A stretch of DNA of 64,000 nt from Solimonas aquatica (GCF_900111015.1 NZ_FOFS01000010.1:152665-216664), one strand, 5' to 3'. Positions 28,042 to 39,801 are shown, counted from the stretch's first letter. Made by a program: numbers and translations. The notes: generated by a model from the sequence alone, not told the origin.

Positions 28042-28737
28042 TCACCCGCCCAGATAAGGCGGCGGCGCCCAGGCCTGCTGCTCGTTGCCCTGCACCACCG
28101 GCTTGATCACGATGTCGACGCGACGGTTGCGCGGCTCCTTGACGTTGTCGCCGGTGCGGACCAGGGGTTCGCGTTCACCGCGACCTTCGGTGCGCATGCG
28201 CTGCGTGGGCACGCCCTGGCTCGCCATGTAGCTGGCCACCGAGGCAGCACGATTCTGCGACAGCGTCAGGTTGTACTCATCACTGCCGCTGGTGTCGGTG
28301 TGACCCACCACATGAATCACGGTCTGGTCGTAATTCTTCAGGATGGCGGCAATCTTGCCGTAGGTATCCAGCGCCGCCGGCTTGAGCTGGGCGCTGCCCA
28401 GATCAAAGCTGACGTCGGCGGCGATACCCACCTTCAGCGAACCATCGGACAGGCGCGTGATCTGCAGCTCGTTGTTGCGCTGCTCTTCGGCCAGCTGCTG
28501 ATTCAGCTCGGCCTGCTGCTTGTCCATGTAGTTGCCGACCGTGCCGCCCGCCAGACCGCCGATGATGGCACCGACGATGGGCGCGCCGCGCGCGCCGCTG
28601 ACCTGATGACCCAGCACGCCGCCGGCGATGGCACCAATCACGGCGCCGGTCTTGGCGCGGGCATTGGGATCATCGGTGGCACAGGCGCTCAGGGCCGCGA
28701 TACTCACCGACACGATGAGAGGACGGATCAACTTCAT
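28042..28737 (-). CDS. OmpA-family lipoprotein (YiaD-like)
   Basis: A 231-residue outer-membrane lipoprotein. The signal peptide ends in lipobox LSAC with Cys19. A glycine-zipper stretch follows (GAVIGAIAGGVLGHQVSGA, then GAIIGGLAGGTVGNYM). A short coiled coil (KQQAELNQQLAEEQRNNELQ) leads to the C-terminal OmpA peptidoglycan-binding domain with VVGHTDTSGSDEYNLTLSQN, RAASVASYM and EPRNRRVDIVIKP, including the Asp and Arg that bind diaminopimelate. It probably tethers the outer membrane to the wall. Its ATG overlaps the rnr stop (ATGA), an unusual coupling of an envelope lipoprotein to RNase R. Confidence 0.92.
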   Translation of the reverse strand: MKLIRPLIVSVSIAALSACATDDPNARAKTGAVIGAIAGGVLGHQVSGARGAPIVGAIIGGLAGGTVGNYMDKQQAELNQQLAEEQRNNELQITRLSDGSLKVGIAADVSFDLGSAQLKPAALDTYGKIAAILKNYDQTVIHVVGHTDTSGSDEYNLTLSQNRAASVASYMASQGVPTQRMRTEGRGEREPLVRTGDNVKEPRNRRVDIVIKPVVQGNEQQAWAPPPYLGG

Positions 28738-31091
28738 GATTTTTTCCTGGATGGTTTTGAAGGCTTGCCGAAAGTCTTGCCGCGCTGCTTCATGGCTTCC
28801 GAGCGCAGCTGCGTGCCGCGCGAGATCTGCTTGAGCAGTTCCAGATCGATTTTGCGTTCGTCGAGATTAACGCGGACTAAACGCACCCGGAGCTTGTCAC
28901 CCAAACCGAAAGCACCGCCGCTGCGGCTGCCGACCAGACGATACGCCCGGTCGTCGAATTCATAGTAATCGTTTTTGAGCGTGGAGACATGCACCAGACC
29001 GTCCACGTACAGGCCGTCGAGCTCCACGAACAGGCCGAAGGGCGCGACGCTGCTGATGGTGCCGTCGAACTCCTCGCCGACGCGATGGCGCATGAACTCG
29101 CACTTGAGCCAGGTCACCACCTCGCGCGTGGCCTCGTCGGCGCGCCGCTCGGTCATCGAGCAATGCGTGCCCAGCGCTTCCATCTGCTCGCCGTTGTAGG
29201 CGAAGTCCTTGGCCTTGGCCTTGGTGCGCAGCAGACCGCGCCGGATGATCGCGTGCTTGAGCGCGCGATGCAGCAGCAGGTCGGGATAACGGCGGATCGG
29301 CGAGGTGAAGTGCGCGTAATGCGTGAGCGCCAGACCGAAGTGGCCGCTGTTGGCCGGGCTGTAACGCGCCTGCATCAGGCTGCGCAGCAGGATGGTCTGG
29401 ATCAGGCCCTGGTCGGGCCGGTCCTTGGCCGCCGCCAGCACCTTGGCGAAATCCATGGCGCTGGGCTTGTCGGCGCCGCCCAGGGACAGGCCGCGCAGCG
29501 CCAGGAACTCGCGCAGCACCGCCACCTTGTTGGCATCCGGGTCCTGATGCACGCGATACAGCGTCGGCAGCTTGGCCTTCTCGGTGAGCTCGGCGGCCTC
29601 GACAAAGGCCGCGATCATGCATTCCTCGATCAGCCGATGCGCGCGATTGCGCGTGACCGGCACGATGCGATCGATCTTGCGCTCGCCGGAAAACACGATA
29701 CGGGTTTCGGTGGATTCGAAATCGATGGCGCCGCGCCGGCTGCGCGCCGCGAACAAGGCCTCGAACACTTCGTTGAGCGTCTGCAGATGCGGCAACAGCG
29801 GCGCACGGCTTCTGGCCAGCTCGCCCTGCGGCTGATCGAGCATGGCGGCGACATCTTCGTAGATCAGCCGCGCCTGCGAGCGCATCACCGCTTCGTAGAA
29901 CTTGGACTTGGCGACTTCACCATCAGCGCTCACCCGCATCTCGCAGACCATGCACAGGCGGTCCACATTCGGGTTGAGCGAGCACAGGCCGTTGGAGAGC
30001 TTCTCCGGCAGCATCGGGATCACGCGCTGCGGGAAGTACACCGAGTTGCCGCGCTTCGAGGCTTCCTTGTCCAGCGGCGTGTCGGGACGCACATAGGCCG
30101 AGACATCGGCGATGGCCACCCACAGCGTCCAGCCGTTCTTCTTCTCACGACGGGCGTGCACGGCATCGTCGAAGTCGCGGGCATCGGCGCCGTCGATGGT
30201 CACCAGCGGCAGCTCGCGCAGATCGACGCGACCGGCGATCTGCGTCGCCTGCACGGTGTCGGGAATCGCAGCGGCCTCGCGTTCCACGCTCTCGGGCCAT
30301 TCATTGGGCAGGCTGTGCGCGCGAATCGCCGCCTCGATCTCCATGCCCGGCGCCAGATGCTCGCCGAGAATCTCGGTGACCTTGCCCACCGGCAAGGTGC
30401 GATTGCCCGGCGGCTGCACGATTTCCGCCACCACCATATGGCCATGGCGCGCGCCGCCCAGCTCTTCCGGCGGAATCAGCAGGTCCTGCTGCACGCGCGG
30501 GTTGTCGGGAATCACATAGGAGATGCCGCGCTCGACATGCAGGCGGCCGACCACGCTGCGGCTGACGCGCTCGATGACCTCGGCCACCACGCCTTCCGGG
30601 CGGCCCTTGAAGTCGCGGCCGACCACGCGCACCAGCACGCGGTCGCCATTCATCAGCGCGCGCATCTGCCGCGCCGGCAGGAACACGTCCGGGCCACCGG
30701 CATCGGGAATCAGAAAGCCGAAGCCGTCGCGGTGCGCCTGCACACTGCCGGCGACCAGATTCATCTGCGTCACGGGCCCAAAGGCGCCGCGCCGGTTCTG
30801 GGCCAGCTGGCCGTCGCGCACCATCGCGCCCAGGCGCTTGGCCAGGGCCTCCTGCTGGCTGAGCTTGGCCAGCGCAAAGCGGCCGATCAACTCATCAACG
30901 GTGAGCGGCCCCTCCTCGCCGGCGAGGGTGTCGAGTATCAGCTTGCGGCTGGGGATGGGGTCTTCGTAACGCTGCTGTTCCTGCGCGTACTCGGCGTCGT
31001 GATGTTGCCAGTCTTGGCTGTCCGACGCTGACTTGCCGCCCTTCTTATGGGCCGGGGTACGAGGAGAGTTTTGGGTTTGTTTTCTTTTCAT
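28734..31091 (-). CDS. rnr: Ribonuclease R
   Basis: A 785-residue processive 3'-5' exoribonuclease that degrades structured RNA. The start MKRKQTQNSPRTP at 31091 is preferred over an upstream TTG at 31118. Domains: an N-terminal basic/HTH region (SRKLILDTLAGEEGPLTVDE), two cold-shock domains (GFGFLIPDAGGPDVFLPARQ), the RNB catalytic domain with IDGADARDFDDAV (Mg2+-binding Asp cluster), and a C-terminal S1 domain (GTISSVAPFGLFVELDGLYV) followed by a Lys-rich tail. rnr upstream of rlmB is conserved in gammaproteobacteria, but here an OmpA-family gene is inserted between them. Confidence 0.96.
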   Translation of the reverse strand: MKRKQTQNSPRTPAHKKGGKSASDSQDWQHHDAEYAQEQQRYEDPIPSRKLILDTLAGEEGPLTVDELIGRFALAKLSQQEALAKRLGAMVRDGQLAQNRRGAFGPVTQMNLVAGSVQAHRDGFGFLIPDAGGPDVFLPARQMRALMNGDRVLVRVVGRDFKGRPEGVVAEVIERVSRSVVGRLHVERGISYVIPDNPRVQQDLLIPPEELGGARHGHMVVAEIVQPPGNRTLPVGKVTEILGEHLAPGMEIEAAIRAHSLPNEWPESVEREAAAIPDTVQATQIAGRVDLRELPLVTIDGADARDFDDAVHARREKKNGWTLWVAIADVSAYVRPDTPLDKEASKRGNSVYFPQRVIPMLPEKLSNGLCSLNPNVDRLCMVCEMRVSADGEVAKSKFYEAVMRSQARLIYEDVAAMLDQPQGELARSRAPLLPHLQTLNEVFEALFAARSRRGAIDFESTETRIVFSGERKIDRIVPVTRNRAHRLIEECMIAAFVEAAELTEKAKLPTLYRVHQDPDANKVAVLREFLALRGLSLGGADKPSAMDFAKVLAAAKDRPDQGLIQTILLRSLMQARYSPANSGHFGLALTHYAHFTSPIRRYPDLLLHRALKHAIIRRGLLRTKAKAKDFAYNGEQMEALGTHCSMTERRADEATREVVTWLKCEFMRHRVGEEFDGTISSVAPFGLFVELDGLYVDGLVHVSTLKNDYYEFDDRAYRLVGSRSGGAFGLGDKLRVRLVRVNLDERKIDLELLKQISRGTQLRSEAMKQRGKTFGKPSKPSRKKS

Positions 31092-31167
31092 TGACAAAGG
31101 TAATTGGCGTCGCCACAATGCGCGCCCTTGACGACGACCGCAAGCGCGGTCGGATCAAAACGATCAA

Positions 31168-31252
31168 GCCGAGATGGCGGAATTGGTAGACGCACCAGTT
31201 TCAGGTACTGGCGGGTAACACCGTGGAGGTTCGAGTCCTCTTCTCGGCACCA
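31168..31252 (+). tRNA. tRNA-Leu(CAG)
   Basis: An 85-nt class II tRNA with encoded CCA. The acceptor stem GCCGAGA (31168-31174) pairs with TCTCGGC (31242-31248), then discriminator A and CCA. The anticodon stem CCAGT/ACTGG encloses the loop TTCAGGT, anticodon CAG, reading CUG codons. The variable arm CGGGTAACACCG and T-arm GGTTCGAGTCC are typical of tRNA-Leu. A terminator follows at 31288. Confidence 0.97.
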
Positions 31253-31287
31253 TTGTACAGTCTTGTATAAAGACTTGGACGAAACAG

Positions 31288-31309
31288 AAAACCCCGTTCG
31301 CGGGGTTTT
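31288..31309 (+). terminator. Terminator of tRNA-Leu
   Basis: AAAACCCCG-TTCG-CGGGGTTTT, a 9-bp stem with a TTCG tetraloop followed by further Ts (TTTTTTG), 36 bp after the tRNA. Confidence 0.85.
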
Positions 31310-31346
31310 TTGTTGTCCGCCATCTTTGCCGCGCAATGCCGCCTGC

Positions 31347-32000
31347 TCAGGCGTCCCGCGCCGCCAGCGCCGTGGACTCCAGCCGCAGCAGCGCCTCGGT
31401 GAGTTGCTGCTGGTAATGCGCAAATTGCGCAAACGAGGTGTCGGCCGGAATGTCGATCGGCGCGCCGTAACAGACATCCACGCGCGTGAAGGGCTTGGGC
31501 AGACGGAAGGCATCCCAGCTGGGAAACGACCAGTAGCGTCTGGGCAGGGTCAGATAAGGGACGATGGGCCGTCGCGACAGACGCGCCATTTCGATGATGC
31601 CGGGCTTGACCTCATGCGCCGGGCCGCAGGGTCCATCGACGGTGATCGCGCCCGGCAGACCGGTCTTGAGCACCTCGATCATCTCGTCCTTGGCCTGCTT
31701 GCCGCCCTTGTCACGCTCGCCGCGTCGCGAACTGCCGCGCAGCACGCGATGCCCCAGCCGCTCGCAGATATAAGCCACGCCGGCGCCATCACTGGAACGC
31801 GAGATCATCACGCAGTGCGGCACGCCCGTCTGGGCGAGAATGCCGCCGAACAGGTTCTGATGCCAGATCGCCAGCACATAACCCTGCGCCGGCAGACTGG
31901 CGAGCTGCTGGCCCGCGCGGCAAGAACGGAAGCGGTAACTGGAAGCCAGGACGCGCACCAGCAGATAGGCGACGCGCAGCAGCAACATTTTTCCCGGCAT
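31347..32000 (-). CDS. DUF374 lysophospholipid acyltransferase-like protein
   Basis: A 217-residue protein of the DUF374 group in the glycerolipid acyltransferase superfamily (LpxL/PlsC-like). Seen are a hydrophobic N-terminus (MLLLRVAYLLVRVLASSYRF), IWHQNLFGGILAQ (a His motif resembling HX4D-type sites), SRSSDGAGVAYICERLG, RGSSRRG and the signature TVDGPCGPAHEVKPGIIEMA near residue 130-150. In this family it is thought to move acyl chains onto lipid A-like or phospholipid acceptors at the inner membrane. Start ATG 32000 (MPGKMLLL); ATG 31988 is a possible alternative. The in-frame extension up to 32243 is not conserved-looking. Confidence 0.83.
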   Translation of the reverse strand: MPGKMLLLRVAYLLVRVLASSYRFRSCRAGQQLASLPAQGYVLAIWHQNLFGGILAQTGVPHCVMISRSSDGAGVAYICERLGHRVLRGSSRRGERDKGGKQAKDEMIEVLKTGLPGAITVDGPCGPAHEVKPGIIEMARLSRRPIVPYLTLPRRYWSFPSWDAFRLPKPFTRVDVCYGAPIDIPADTSFAQFAHYQQQLTEALLRLESTALAARDA

Positions 32001-32258
32001 GACAGCAGTGCTCTTCGGACATTCCGCGGCAGGCTCCAGGCGCGCTGCGGCGGACGCGGGAGGAAACAGAGTCTGCATTGAGTTGCCAGCCACTGCAGTG
32101 GGCAGCTTACAGGCTTTTTGCAGGCCAGGACATTGCGCCGGGACATTGCACACGCATTCCGGCGCGCCACAAGGCCGTCGCGGATTTGCTTTTACGGCGA
32201 CCTGCGCGCACCGTGCACTGCTGTGCCGCAGACTGCCGCACACTCACGGAGAGTTGTG

Positions 32259-32474
32259 ATGGAAGCGTCGTTCAAGGTTGGCAACGTCGTCATGCAGCAG
32301 GCCGGCGGCCTGCGCATGAAGATCACGGCGGTGGACAAGGAAAGCGGCCGTATCCGTTGCAGCTGGACGCGCGGGCCGGCCAAGTACACGCAGACCTTCG
32401 ATGCCAAGGACCTGATCCTCAGCACGGCGGTGGCGCTGCCCCTGCCTGCGGTTCCGCCGGCGCGCCGGCGCTAG
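32259..32474 (+). CDS. YodC-like small protein (DUF2158)
   Basis: A 71-residue protein with a KOW/SH3-like fold expected from the DUF2158 family: FKVGNVVMQQAGGLRMKITA is the typical VGDxVxLKSGGPxMTV opening, and RIRCSWTRGPAKYTQTFDA matches the CxWF...F second half. A Pro/Ala-rich tail (ALPLPAVPPARRR) follows. The ATG at 32259 has GGAGAG upstream. Function unknown. It is convergent with purA with only 2 bp between stops, and 258 bp of divergent spacer with no clear signal separates it from the acyltransferase gene. Confidence 0.78.
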   Translation: MEASFKVGNVVMQQAGGLRMKITAVDKESGRIRCSWTRGPAKYTQTFDAKDLILSTAVALPLPAVPPARRR

Positions 32475-32476
32475 CC

Positions 32477-34776
<2,300 letters not shown>

Positions 34777-34783
34777 TGCTTGC

Positions 34784-34975
34784 TTACACCAACTGCAGTA
34801 TGGCGACGCCGATCAGCATGCTGAACAGCCCGATCGTGCGCAGACTACGGCTTTCCATTTGCGCAATCGTGAACAGCAGCTGCCGCCAGCGCGCCGGCGC
34901 CAGGAACGGCAGCAGGCCCTCGATCACCATGACCAGGGCCACCGCCCGCAGGAACTCGCCCGCAACCGCGTTCAC
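34784..34975 (-). CDS. yjeT: YjeT-like inner-membrane protein (DUF2065)
   Basis: A 63-residue protein with two hydrophobic helices (LRAVALVMVIEGLLPFLAP and TIGLFSMLIGVAILQLV), matching the DUF2065 pattern EGLxPFLxPxxWR and the C-terminal RxxGLxSMxxGxxxL. Function unknown. It is coupled to hflC by an ATGA overlap (34972-34975), as is common in proteobacteria, which suggests some link with HflKC. Confidence 0.9.
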   Translation of the reverse strand: MNAVAGEFLRAVALVMVIEGLLPFLAPARWRQLLFTIAQMESRSLRTIGLFSMLIGVAILQLV

Positions 34976-35838
34976 GACCCGGAATTCTTGAAGTACTTGA
35001 AGAAGGGGCTGTCGGGATGCAGCACCATCACGTCGCCCTGGCCGCCCAGGCTGTCCTTGTAGACGGTCAGCGAGCGATAGAAGCTGTAGAACTCCGGATC
35101 CTGGCCGAAGGACTTGGCGTAGATCGCCGCCGCCTTGGCATCGCCCTCGCCCTTGAGCTGCTCGGCCTGCTTGTAGGCATCGGCGAGCAGGATCTGCGCC
35201 TGCTGATCGGCGGTGGCGCGGATCTTCTCGGCCTCTTCGGCGCCGCGCGCACGCAGATCGGTGGCGACGCGCGCGCGCTCCGAGCGCATGCGGTCGTAAA
35301 CCGAGTCGCTGGCCGCCTGCGGCAGATTGATCGACTTCAGACGCACGTCGATGATGTTGATGCCCAGATCCTTGAGCTTGGACTCCACGCTGCCGCGCAG
35401 GTCGGTCATGATCGCATTGCGCTCATCGGACACCGCCTGCTGGATGGTGCGCGAGCCGAACTCGTCACGCAGCGCGCGGTTGACGATGCTGGCCAGACGA
35501 TCCATGGCCACCAGCTCCTGGCCGCGCGTGGAGCGGTAGTAGACCGCCGGATCGGCGATCTGCCACTTCACGTAGTAGTCCACCTCGACGTTCTTCTTTT
35601 CGACGGTGAGGAAGTTTTCGGTCTGGTTGTCCAGCGTCAGCACGCGGCCATCGAAGGTGCGCACCGCCTGGAAGAAAGGCAGCTTCAGATGCAGGCCCGG
35701 CTCGTAGTTCTGGCCGCGCAGCTCGCCGAACTGGAACAGCAGGGCGCGCTGACGCTGATCGACCACGAACACCGAATTGACCAGCGTCCAGGCCAGCAGC
35801 AGGGCCACCGCAACCGTCATCATGGTGGTGTTTTTCAT
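34972..35838 (-). CDS. hflC: HflC, subunit of the FtsH modulator complex
   Basis: A 288-residue SPFH/prohibitin protein. The N-terminal membrane anchor is MTVAVALLLAWTLVNSVFVV; the SPFH domain starts at VVDQRQRALLFQFGELRG; and a long coiled coil (SERARVATDLRARGAEEAEK) follows. With HflK it forms the large periplasm-facing cage that regulates the FtsH protease. The ATG overlaps the hflK stop (ATGA). Confidence 0.96.
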   Translation of the reverse strand: MKNTTMMTVAVALLLAWTLVNSVFVVDQRQRALLFQFGELRGQNYEPGLHLKLPFFQAVRTFDGRVLTLDNQTENFLTVEKKNVEVDYYVKWQIADPAVYYRSTRGQELVAMDRLASIVNRALRDEFGSRTIQQAVSDERNAIMTDLRGSVESKLKDLGINIIDVRLKSINLPQAASDSVYDRMRSERARVATDLRARGAEEAEKIRATADQQAQILLADAYKQAEQLKGEGDAKAAAIYAKSFGQDPEFYSFYRSLTVYKDSLGGQGDVMVLHPDSPFFKYFKNSGS

Positions 35839-36962
35839 CGGCGGCTCCGGTCGCGCGAACGATCAGTATCGGCGGACGATCCGCTGCCGCCATGCGAAAG
35901 ATTCGGCGTGCCGACGTAGTCCTGCTGCAGCTCGCCGCCGCGTGCGTTGCGCAGCAGCTGATCGATGGGCAGGTACAGCATCGAGCCGTTCTTGTCGCTG
36001 TCGATCAGCACCTTGCTGGAACCACCCAGCACGCTCTGCATCATGTCCAGATACAGACGCTCGCGGGTGACCTTGGGCGACTTCTTGTACTCACCCACCA
36101 GCTTGTCGAAGCGGGCGGCATCGCCTTCGGCCTTGGCCACCACCTGATCGCGATAGCCCGTGGCTTCGGCGATCTGTCGCGCGGCGGCGCCGCGCGCCTT
36201 GGGCAGGCGGTCGTTGGCGTAGGCCTCGGCCTCGTTCTTGACGCGCTGCTGATCCTCGCGCGCCTTGATCGCGTCGGCGAAAGCCGCCTGCACCGGCTCC
36301 GGCGGCTGCGCCTGCTGCAGGTTCACTTCCGTCACCACCAGGCCGCTCTTGTAAGCGTCGAGACGCTCCTGCAGCAGGCGCTTGGTTTCGTCCGCCACTT
36401 CTTCACGGCCGTCGGTGAGAATGAAATCCATGGTGCTCTGCCCCACCACCTCGCGCACTGAGGCCTTGGTGGCCTGCTTGAGCGTGATGTCCGGATCGGC
36501 GACCTGGAACACGTAATCGTCCACCTTGGAGACGCGGTACTGCACCGACAGCTCCACGTCCACGATGTTTTCGTCGCGGGTCAGCATGGTGGCCTGCTCG
36601 CGCACCGAGCGCACGCCGGTGACATTGACCACCTCGGCGGTGTCGATCGGCCAGGGCAGATGCCAGTGCAGGCCCGGACGCGTGGTGTCGACGTGCTGGC
36701 CGAAGCGCAGCACCACCGCCTGCTCCTGCTCGTCCACCACATAAAAACCGGAAGCCAGCCACAGCACCGCGAACAGGCCGAGCACCAGACCGGCCACGCT
36801 GCCGTTGAGGCTGCCACCCGGCGGCGGCGTACCGCCGCTGCCGCCGAAGCGGTCCTTGAGGCGCTTGAGAATGTCCTCCACCTGCGCCGAGGGACTGCGG
36901 TCACCGCGCTTGGGGCCTTGATTCCAAGGATCGCGGCCGGGCCCCGGCTCATTCCACGCCAT
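35835..36962 (-). CDS. hflK: HflK, subunit of the FtsH modulator complex
   Basis: A 375-residue SPFH protein. A Pro/Gly/Asn-rich cytoplasmic start (MAWNEPGPGRDPWNQGPKRG) precedes the single membrane helix (VAGLVLGLFAVLWLASGFYV). The SPFH core with LRFGQHVDTTRPGLHWHLPW and a coiled coil follow, and the tail is Ser/Arg/Asp-rich (SGSSADTDRSRDRSRR). Partner of HflC with overlapping genes. A 204-bp gap with a hairpin separates it from hflX. Confidence 0.95.
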   Translation of the reverse strand: MAWNEPGPGRDPWNQGPKRGDRSPSAQVEDILKRLKDRFGGSGGTPPPGGSLNGSVAGLVLGLFAVLWLASGFYVVDEQEQAVVLRFGQHVDTTRPGLHWHLPWPIDTAEVVNVTGVRSVREQATMLTRDENIVDVELSVQYRVSKVDDYVFQVADPDITLKQATKASVREVVGQSTMDFILTDGREEVADETKRLLQERLDAYKSGLVVTEVNLQQAQPPEPVQAAFADAIKAREDQQRVKNEAEAYANDRLPKARGAAARQIAEATGYRDQVVAKAEGDAARFDKLVGEYKKSPKVTRERLYLDMMQSVLGGSSKVLIDSDKNGSMLYLPIDQLLRNARGGELQQDYVGTPNLSHGGSGSSADTDRSRDRSRR

Positions 36963-37042
36963 GTCTAGACTCCATCATTCATTTTTCGATTTACCGCGTT
37001 TCCTGGCAATCGTGACAAGACAGCCTGCGGCAAACATGGAAA

Positions 37043-37060
37043 CGCCCCTCAAGCGGGGCG
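37043..37060 (-). terminator. Hairpin between hflX and hflK
   Basis: CGCCCC (37043-37048) and GGGGCG (37055-37060) form a short GC-rich stem, followed on the minus strand by TTTCC. A further dyad (GCGG/CCGC) flanks it. It may be a weak terminator or attenuator after hflX; 36963-37166 holds no gene. Confidence 0.4.
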
Positions 37061-37166
37061 GCGGGCCCCGAACCGCCGCAGGCACTGCCCTGCGGCCCAC
37101 CAACGGGGCTGCGCAGTTTAGAGCCTGACGGCCATGCTGTCATCGCCGGCACCCGCAAGCGGTCCC

Positions 37167-38477
37167 TCATCCGGCGGACAGCTCCCAGGGCTCGCGCGGC
37201 GGCAGCGGCAGGCTGACGCCGGCCGCCTCGCACAGTCCGCGCAGACGCTCGTAAGGCATGGCCACGCGCAGGTGAAAATTGCCCTGCTCGTCCACGCTCT
37301 CGGCGCGTACTGCGTGATGCCCGAACAACTGCGCCCGCAGGCGCCCGGCGCCCGGCGGCAGCACCAGCTCCTGCTCGGCCAGCTCCGGCGCGATGCATTC
37401 GACGATCGCCTCGCGCAGCAACTCCAGTCCGGCACCGCTGCGCGCCGACACATAGACCCGCTGCGGGCGGCCGAGTTCGTCGCGCTCGATGCGGGGCGCC
37501 TCGTCGGGCCGCAGATCGATCTTGTTGAACACCTGCAGGCTCGGCACTTCCTCGGCGCCGATCTCGCGCAGCACCTCCTCCACCTGCTGGATGCGGCTCA
37601 TGCGCTCGGGATCGGCGGCATCCACCACATGCAGCAGCAGGCGCGCCTCGCGCGCCTCTTCCAGCGTGGCGCGGAAGGCCGCGATCAGGTCATGCGGCAG
37701 ATCGCGGATGAAACCCACGGTGTCGGCCAGCAGCACGGTGTCACCGGCCGGCAGCTGCAGGCGGCGCACGGTGGTGTCCAGTGTTGCGAACAGCTGGCTC
37801 GATGCAAAGGTGAGATCGCCGGTGAGCGCGTTGAACAGCGTGGACTTGCCGGCATTGGTGTAGCCCACCAGCGACACCGTCGGCACCTCGTTGCGTGCGC
37901 GTGCGGCGCGGCTCTGCGCGCGACGGCCGCGCACCGCCTCCAGATGACGCTTGAGGGTGCTGATGCGCTCGCGGATCAGGCGGCGGTCCATTTCCAGCTG
38001 GGTTTCGCCAGGGCCGCGCAGGCCGATACCACCGCCGCGCTGACGTTCCAGATGCGTCCAGCCGCGCACCAGGCGCGTGGCGATATGCTGCAACTGCGCC
38101 AGCTCCACCTGCAGCTTGCCCTCGTGGGAACGGGCGCGGGTGGCGAAGATGTCGAGAATCAGGCCCGAGCGGTCGAGCACGCGGGCCTTGAAGATCTTTT
38201 CGAGATTGCGCTCCTGGCTGGGCGAGAGCGCGTGATTGAAGATCACCAGTTCGGCCTGGCTCGCAGCCACGGCGTCGGCAATCTCCTGCGCCTTGCCGGA
38301 GCCGACGAACAGGCCGGGATCAGGCTCACGCCGGCTGCCGCCGATGACTTCGATCACCTCGGCGCCGGCCGAACGCGCCAGCTCGATGAATTCCTGGCGG
38401 TCGGACTCGAAATCCGCAAGCGGAAATTCGAGGTGGACCAGCAGCGCGCGCTGGCCCGCCTTGGGACGTTCAAACAT
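37167..38477 (-). CDS. hflX: Ribosome-associated GTPase HflX
   Basis: A 436-residue GTPase that splits stalled or heat-damaged ribosomes. The N-terminal nucleotide-binding domain (LVHLEFPLADFESDRQEFIE ... GLFVGSGKAQEIADAV) is followed by the Gly-rich linker GGGIGLRGPGETQLEMDRRL and the G domain with GYTNAGKST (G1), ATLDTTVRR (G2), DTVGFIRDLPHDL (G3) and NKIDLR (G4). A C-terminal domain extends past the G domain. Follows hfq by 59 bp. Confidence 0.96.
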   Translation of the reverse strand: MFERPKAGQRALLVHLEFPLADFESDRQEFIELARSAGAEVIEVIGGSRREPDPGLFVGSGKAQEIADAVAASQAELVIFNHALSPSQERNLEKIFKARVLDRSGLILDIFATRARSHEGKLQVELAQLQHIATRLVRGWTHLERQRGGGIGLRGPGETQLEMDRRLIRERISTLKRHLEAVRGRRAQSRAARARNEVPTVSLVGYTNAGKSTLFNALTGDLTFASSQLFATLDTTVRRLQLPAGDTVLLADTVGFIRDLPHDLIAAFRATLEEAREARLLLHVVDAADPERMSRIQQVEEVLREIGAEEVPSLQVFNKIDLRPDEAPRIERDELGRPQRVYVSARSGAGLELLREAIVECIAPELAEQELVLPPGAGRLRAQLFGHHAVRAESVDEQGNFHLRVAMPYERLRGLCEAAGVSLPLPPREPWELSAG

Positions 38478-38536
38478 GCGGGGAGGTCAGAGCCGGCGAC
38501 CCGACGTCGCCGGCCTGCATGAGACGGATACAGCCT

Positions 38537-38794
38537 TCAAGCGGCGCCAGGCTCCGAGCCCTCACCTTCGTTCTCGGCATCGTAGACGCGTACCGCGCGC
38601 GCCGGCACCACGGTGGAAATGGCGTGCTTGTAGACCATCTGGCTGACGCTGTTACGCAACAGCACGACAAAGGAGTCAAAGGACTCGATCTGGCCCTGCA
38701 GCTTGATGCCGTTGACCAGGTAAATGGAAACCGGGATGCGCTCTTTGCGCAGCGCGTTCAGAAACGGTTCTTGTAGCGTATGACCTTTCGACAT
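38537..38794 (-). CDS. hfq: RNA chaperone Hfq
   Basis: An 85-residue Sm-like hexameric protein that pairs small RNAs with mRNAs. Sm1 ([20 protein letters not shown]) and Sm2 ([12 protein letters not shown]) motifs are textbook, including the proximal-site Gln8-like [11 protein letters not shown]. The ATG at 38794 has AAGGAAA upstream. The acidic C-terminal tail ([14 protein letters not shown]) is short, as in Xanthomonas and Pseudomonas rather than E. coli. Confidence 0.98.
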   Translation of the reverse strand: MSKGHTLQEPFLNALRKERIPVSIYLVNGIKLQGQIESFDSFVVLLRNSVSQMVYKHAISTVVPARAVRVYDAENEGEGSEPGAA

Positions 38795-38871
38795 CGTAAT
38801 TTCCTTATGTTCATCCGGGCTTACGTGGCCTGGATGTGAGTTGTGTACCGAGTGTAGCACGGCGCGGGCAG

Positions 38872-39801
38872 CTAGCCGCCCGCCGCTCGGTAGGCCGCAA
38901 GCGCCCGTTCGAACAGCTGCGGCTGACCCGGATCCAGCCACTGCAGATCCGGCTCCCGACGCAGCCAGGTGAGCTGCCGCTTGGCGAGCTGACGGGTGGC
39001 GGCAATCCCTTGCGCCACCGCCGCATCCAGGCTGCAGTGCCCGGCCAGATACTCCCAGAGCTGGCGATATCCGACCGCGCGAATCGACGGCAGTTCCGGA
39101 TGCAGATCACCGCGCCGGTACAGAGCCTGCACTTCTTCGAGCAAACCTTGCGCCATCATCACCGCAAAACGCTGCTCGATACGATGATGCAGCTCACGGC
39201 GCTGCGGGGGATTGAGTGCCAGCTTGCACCAGCGATACGCCGAGGGTATCGCGCGTCCCTGCCGCTGACTGGCCGCCTGCCCGCTCAGCTCGATGATTTC
39301 CAGCGCGCGCTGCACGCGCTGCTGGTCGTTGGGATGCAGACGCGCGGCGATGACCGGGTCCAGCTCGGCCAGTCGCGCATGCAGCACCGAGCGCCCGAGT
39401 TCGCGCGCCTCGCGCTCCAGGCGCGCGCGCAGCTCGGGATCGGCCGAGGGCAGATCGCTCAGCCCCTGCGTCAGCGCCCGGAAATACAGCATGGTGCCAC
39501 CCACCAGCAGCGGCTCACGCCCGCGCGCCCGGATCTCGCCGATCAGGCGCAGCGCGTCCTCGGCAAAGCGCGCCGCCGAATACGGCTCGCTGGGGTCGAG
39601 GATGTCGAGCAGATGGTGCGGCACCCGCGCGCGCATCGCGGCATCCGGCTTGGCACTGCCGATGTCCATGCCGCGATACACCAGGGCCGAATCCACCGAG
39701 ATGATTTCCATGTCCAGCTGCCCGGCCAGCGCCAGCGCCAGCTCACTCTTGCCGGAGGCGGTGGGGCCCATCAGCAGGATGATGGGAGCGCTTGGATTCA
39801 T
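38872..39801 (-). CDS. miaA: tRNA dimethylallyltransferase
   Basis: Adds a dimethylallyl group to A37 of tRNAs that read U-starting codons. 309 residues with the P-loop [11 protein letters not shown], the substrate signature [19 protein letters not shown], the [11 protein letters not shown] motif and the YRWCKLAL insert. Lies 77 bp upstream of hfq in the mutL-miaA-hfq string. The C-terminal part carries [10 protein letters not shown] and [12 protein letters not shown], as expected. Confidence 0.96.
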   Translation of the reverse strand: MNPSAPIILLMGPTASGKSELALALAGQLDMEIISVDSALVYRGMDIGSAKPDAAMRARVPHHLLDILDPSEPYSAARFAEDALRLIGEIRARGREPLLVGGTMLYFRALTQGLSDLPSADPELRARLEREARELGRSVLHARLAELDPVIAARLHPNDQQRVQRALEIIELSGQAASQRQGRAIPSAYRWCKLALNPPQRRELHHRIEQRFAVMMAQGLLEEVQALYRRGDLHPELPSIRAVGYRQLWEYLAGHCSLDAAVAQGIAATRQLAKRQLTWLRREPDLQWLDPGQPQLFERALAAYRAAGG

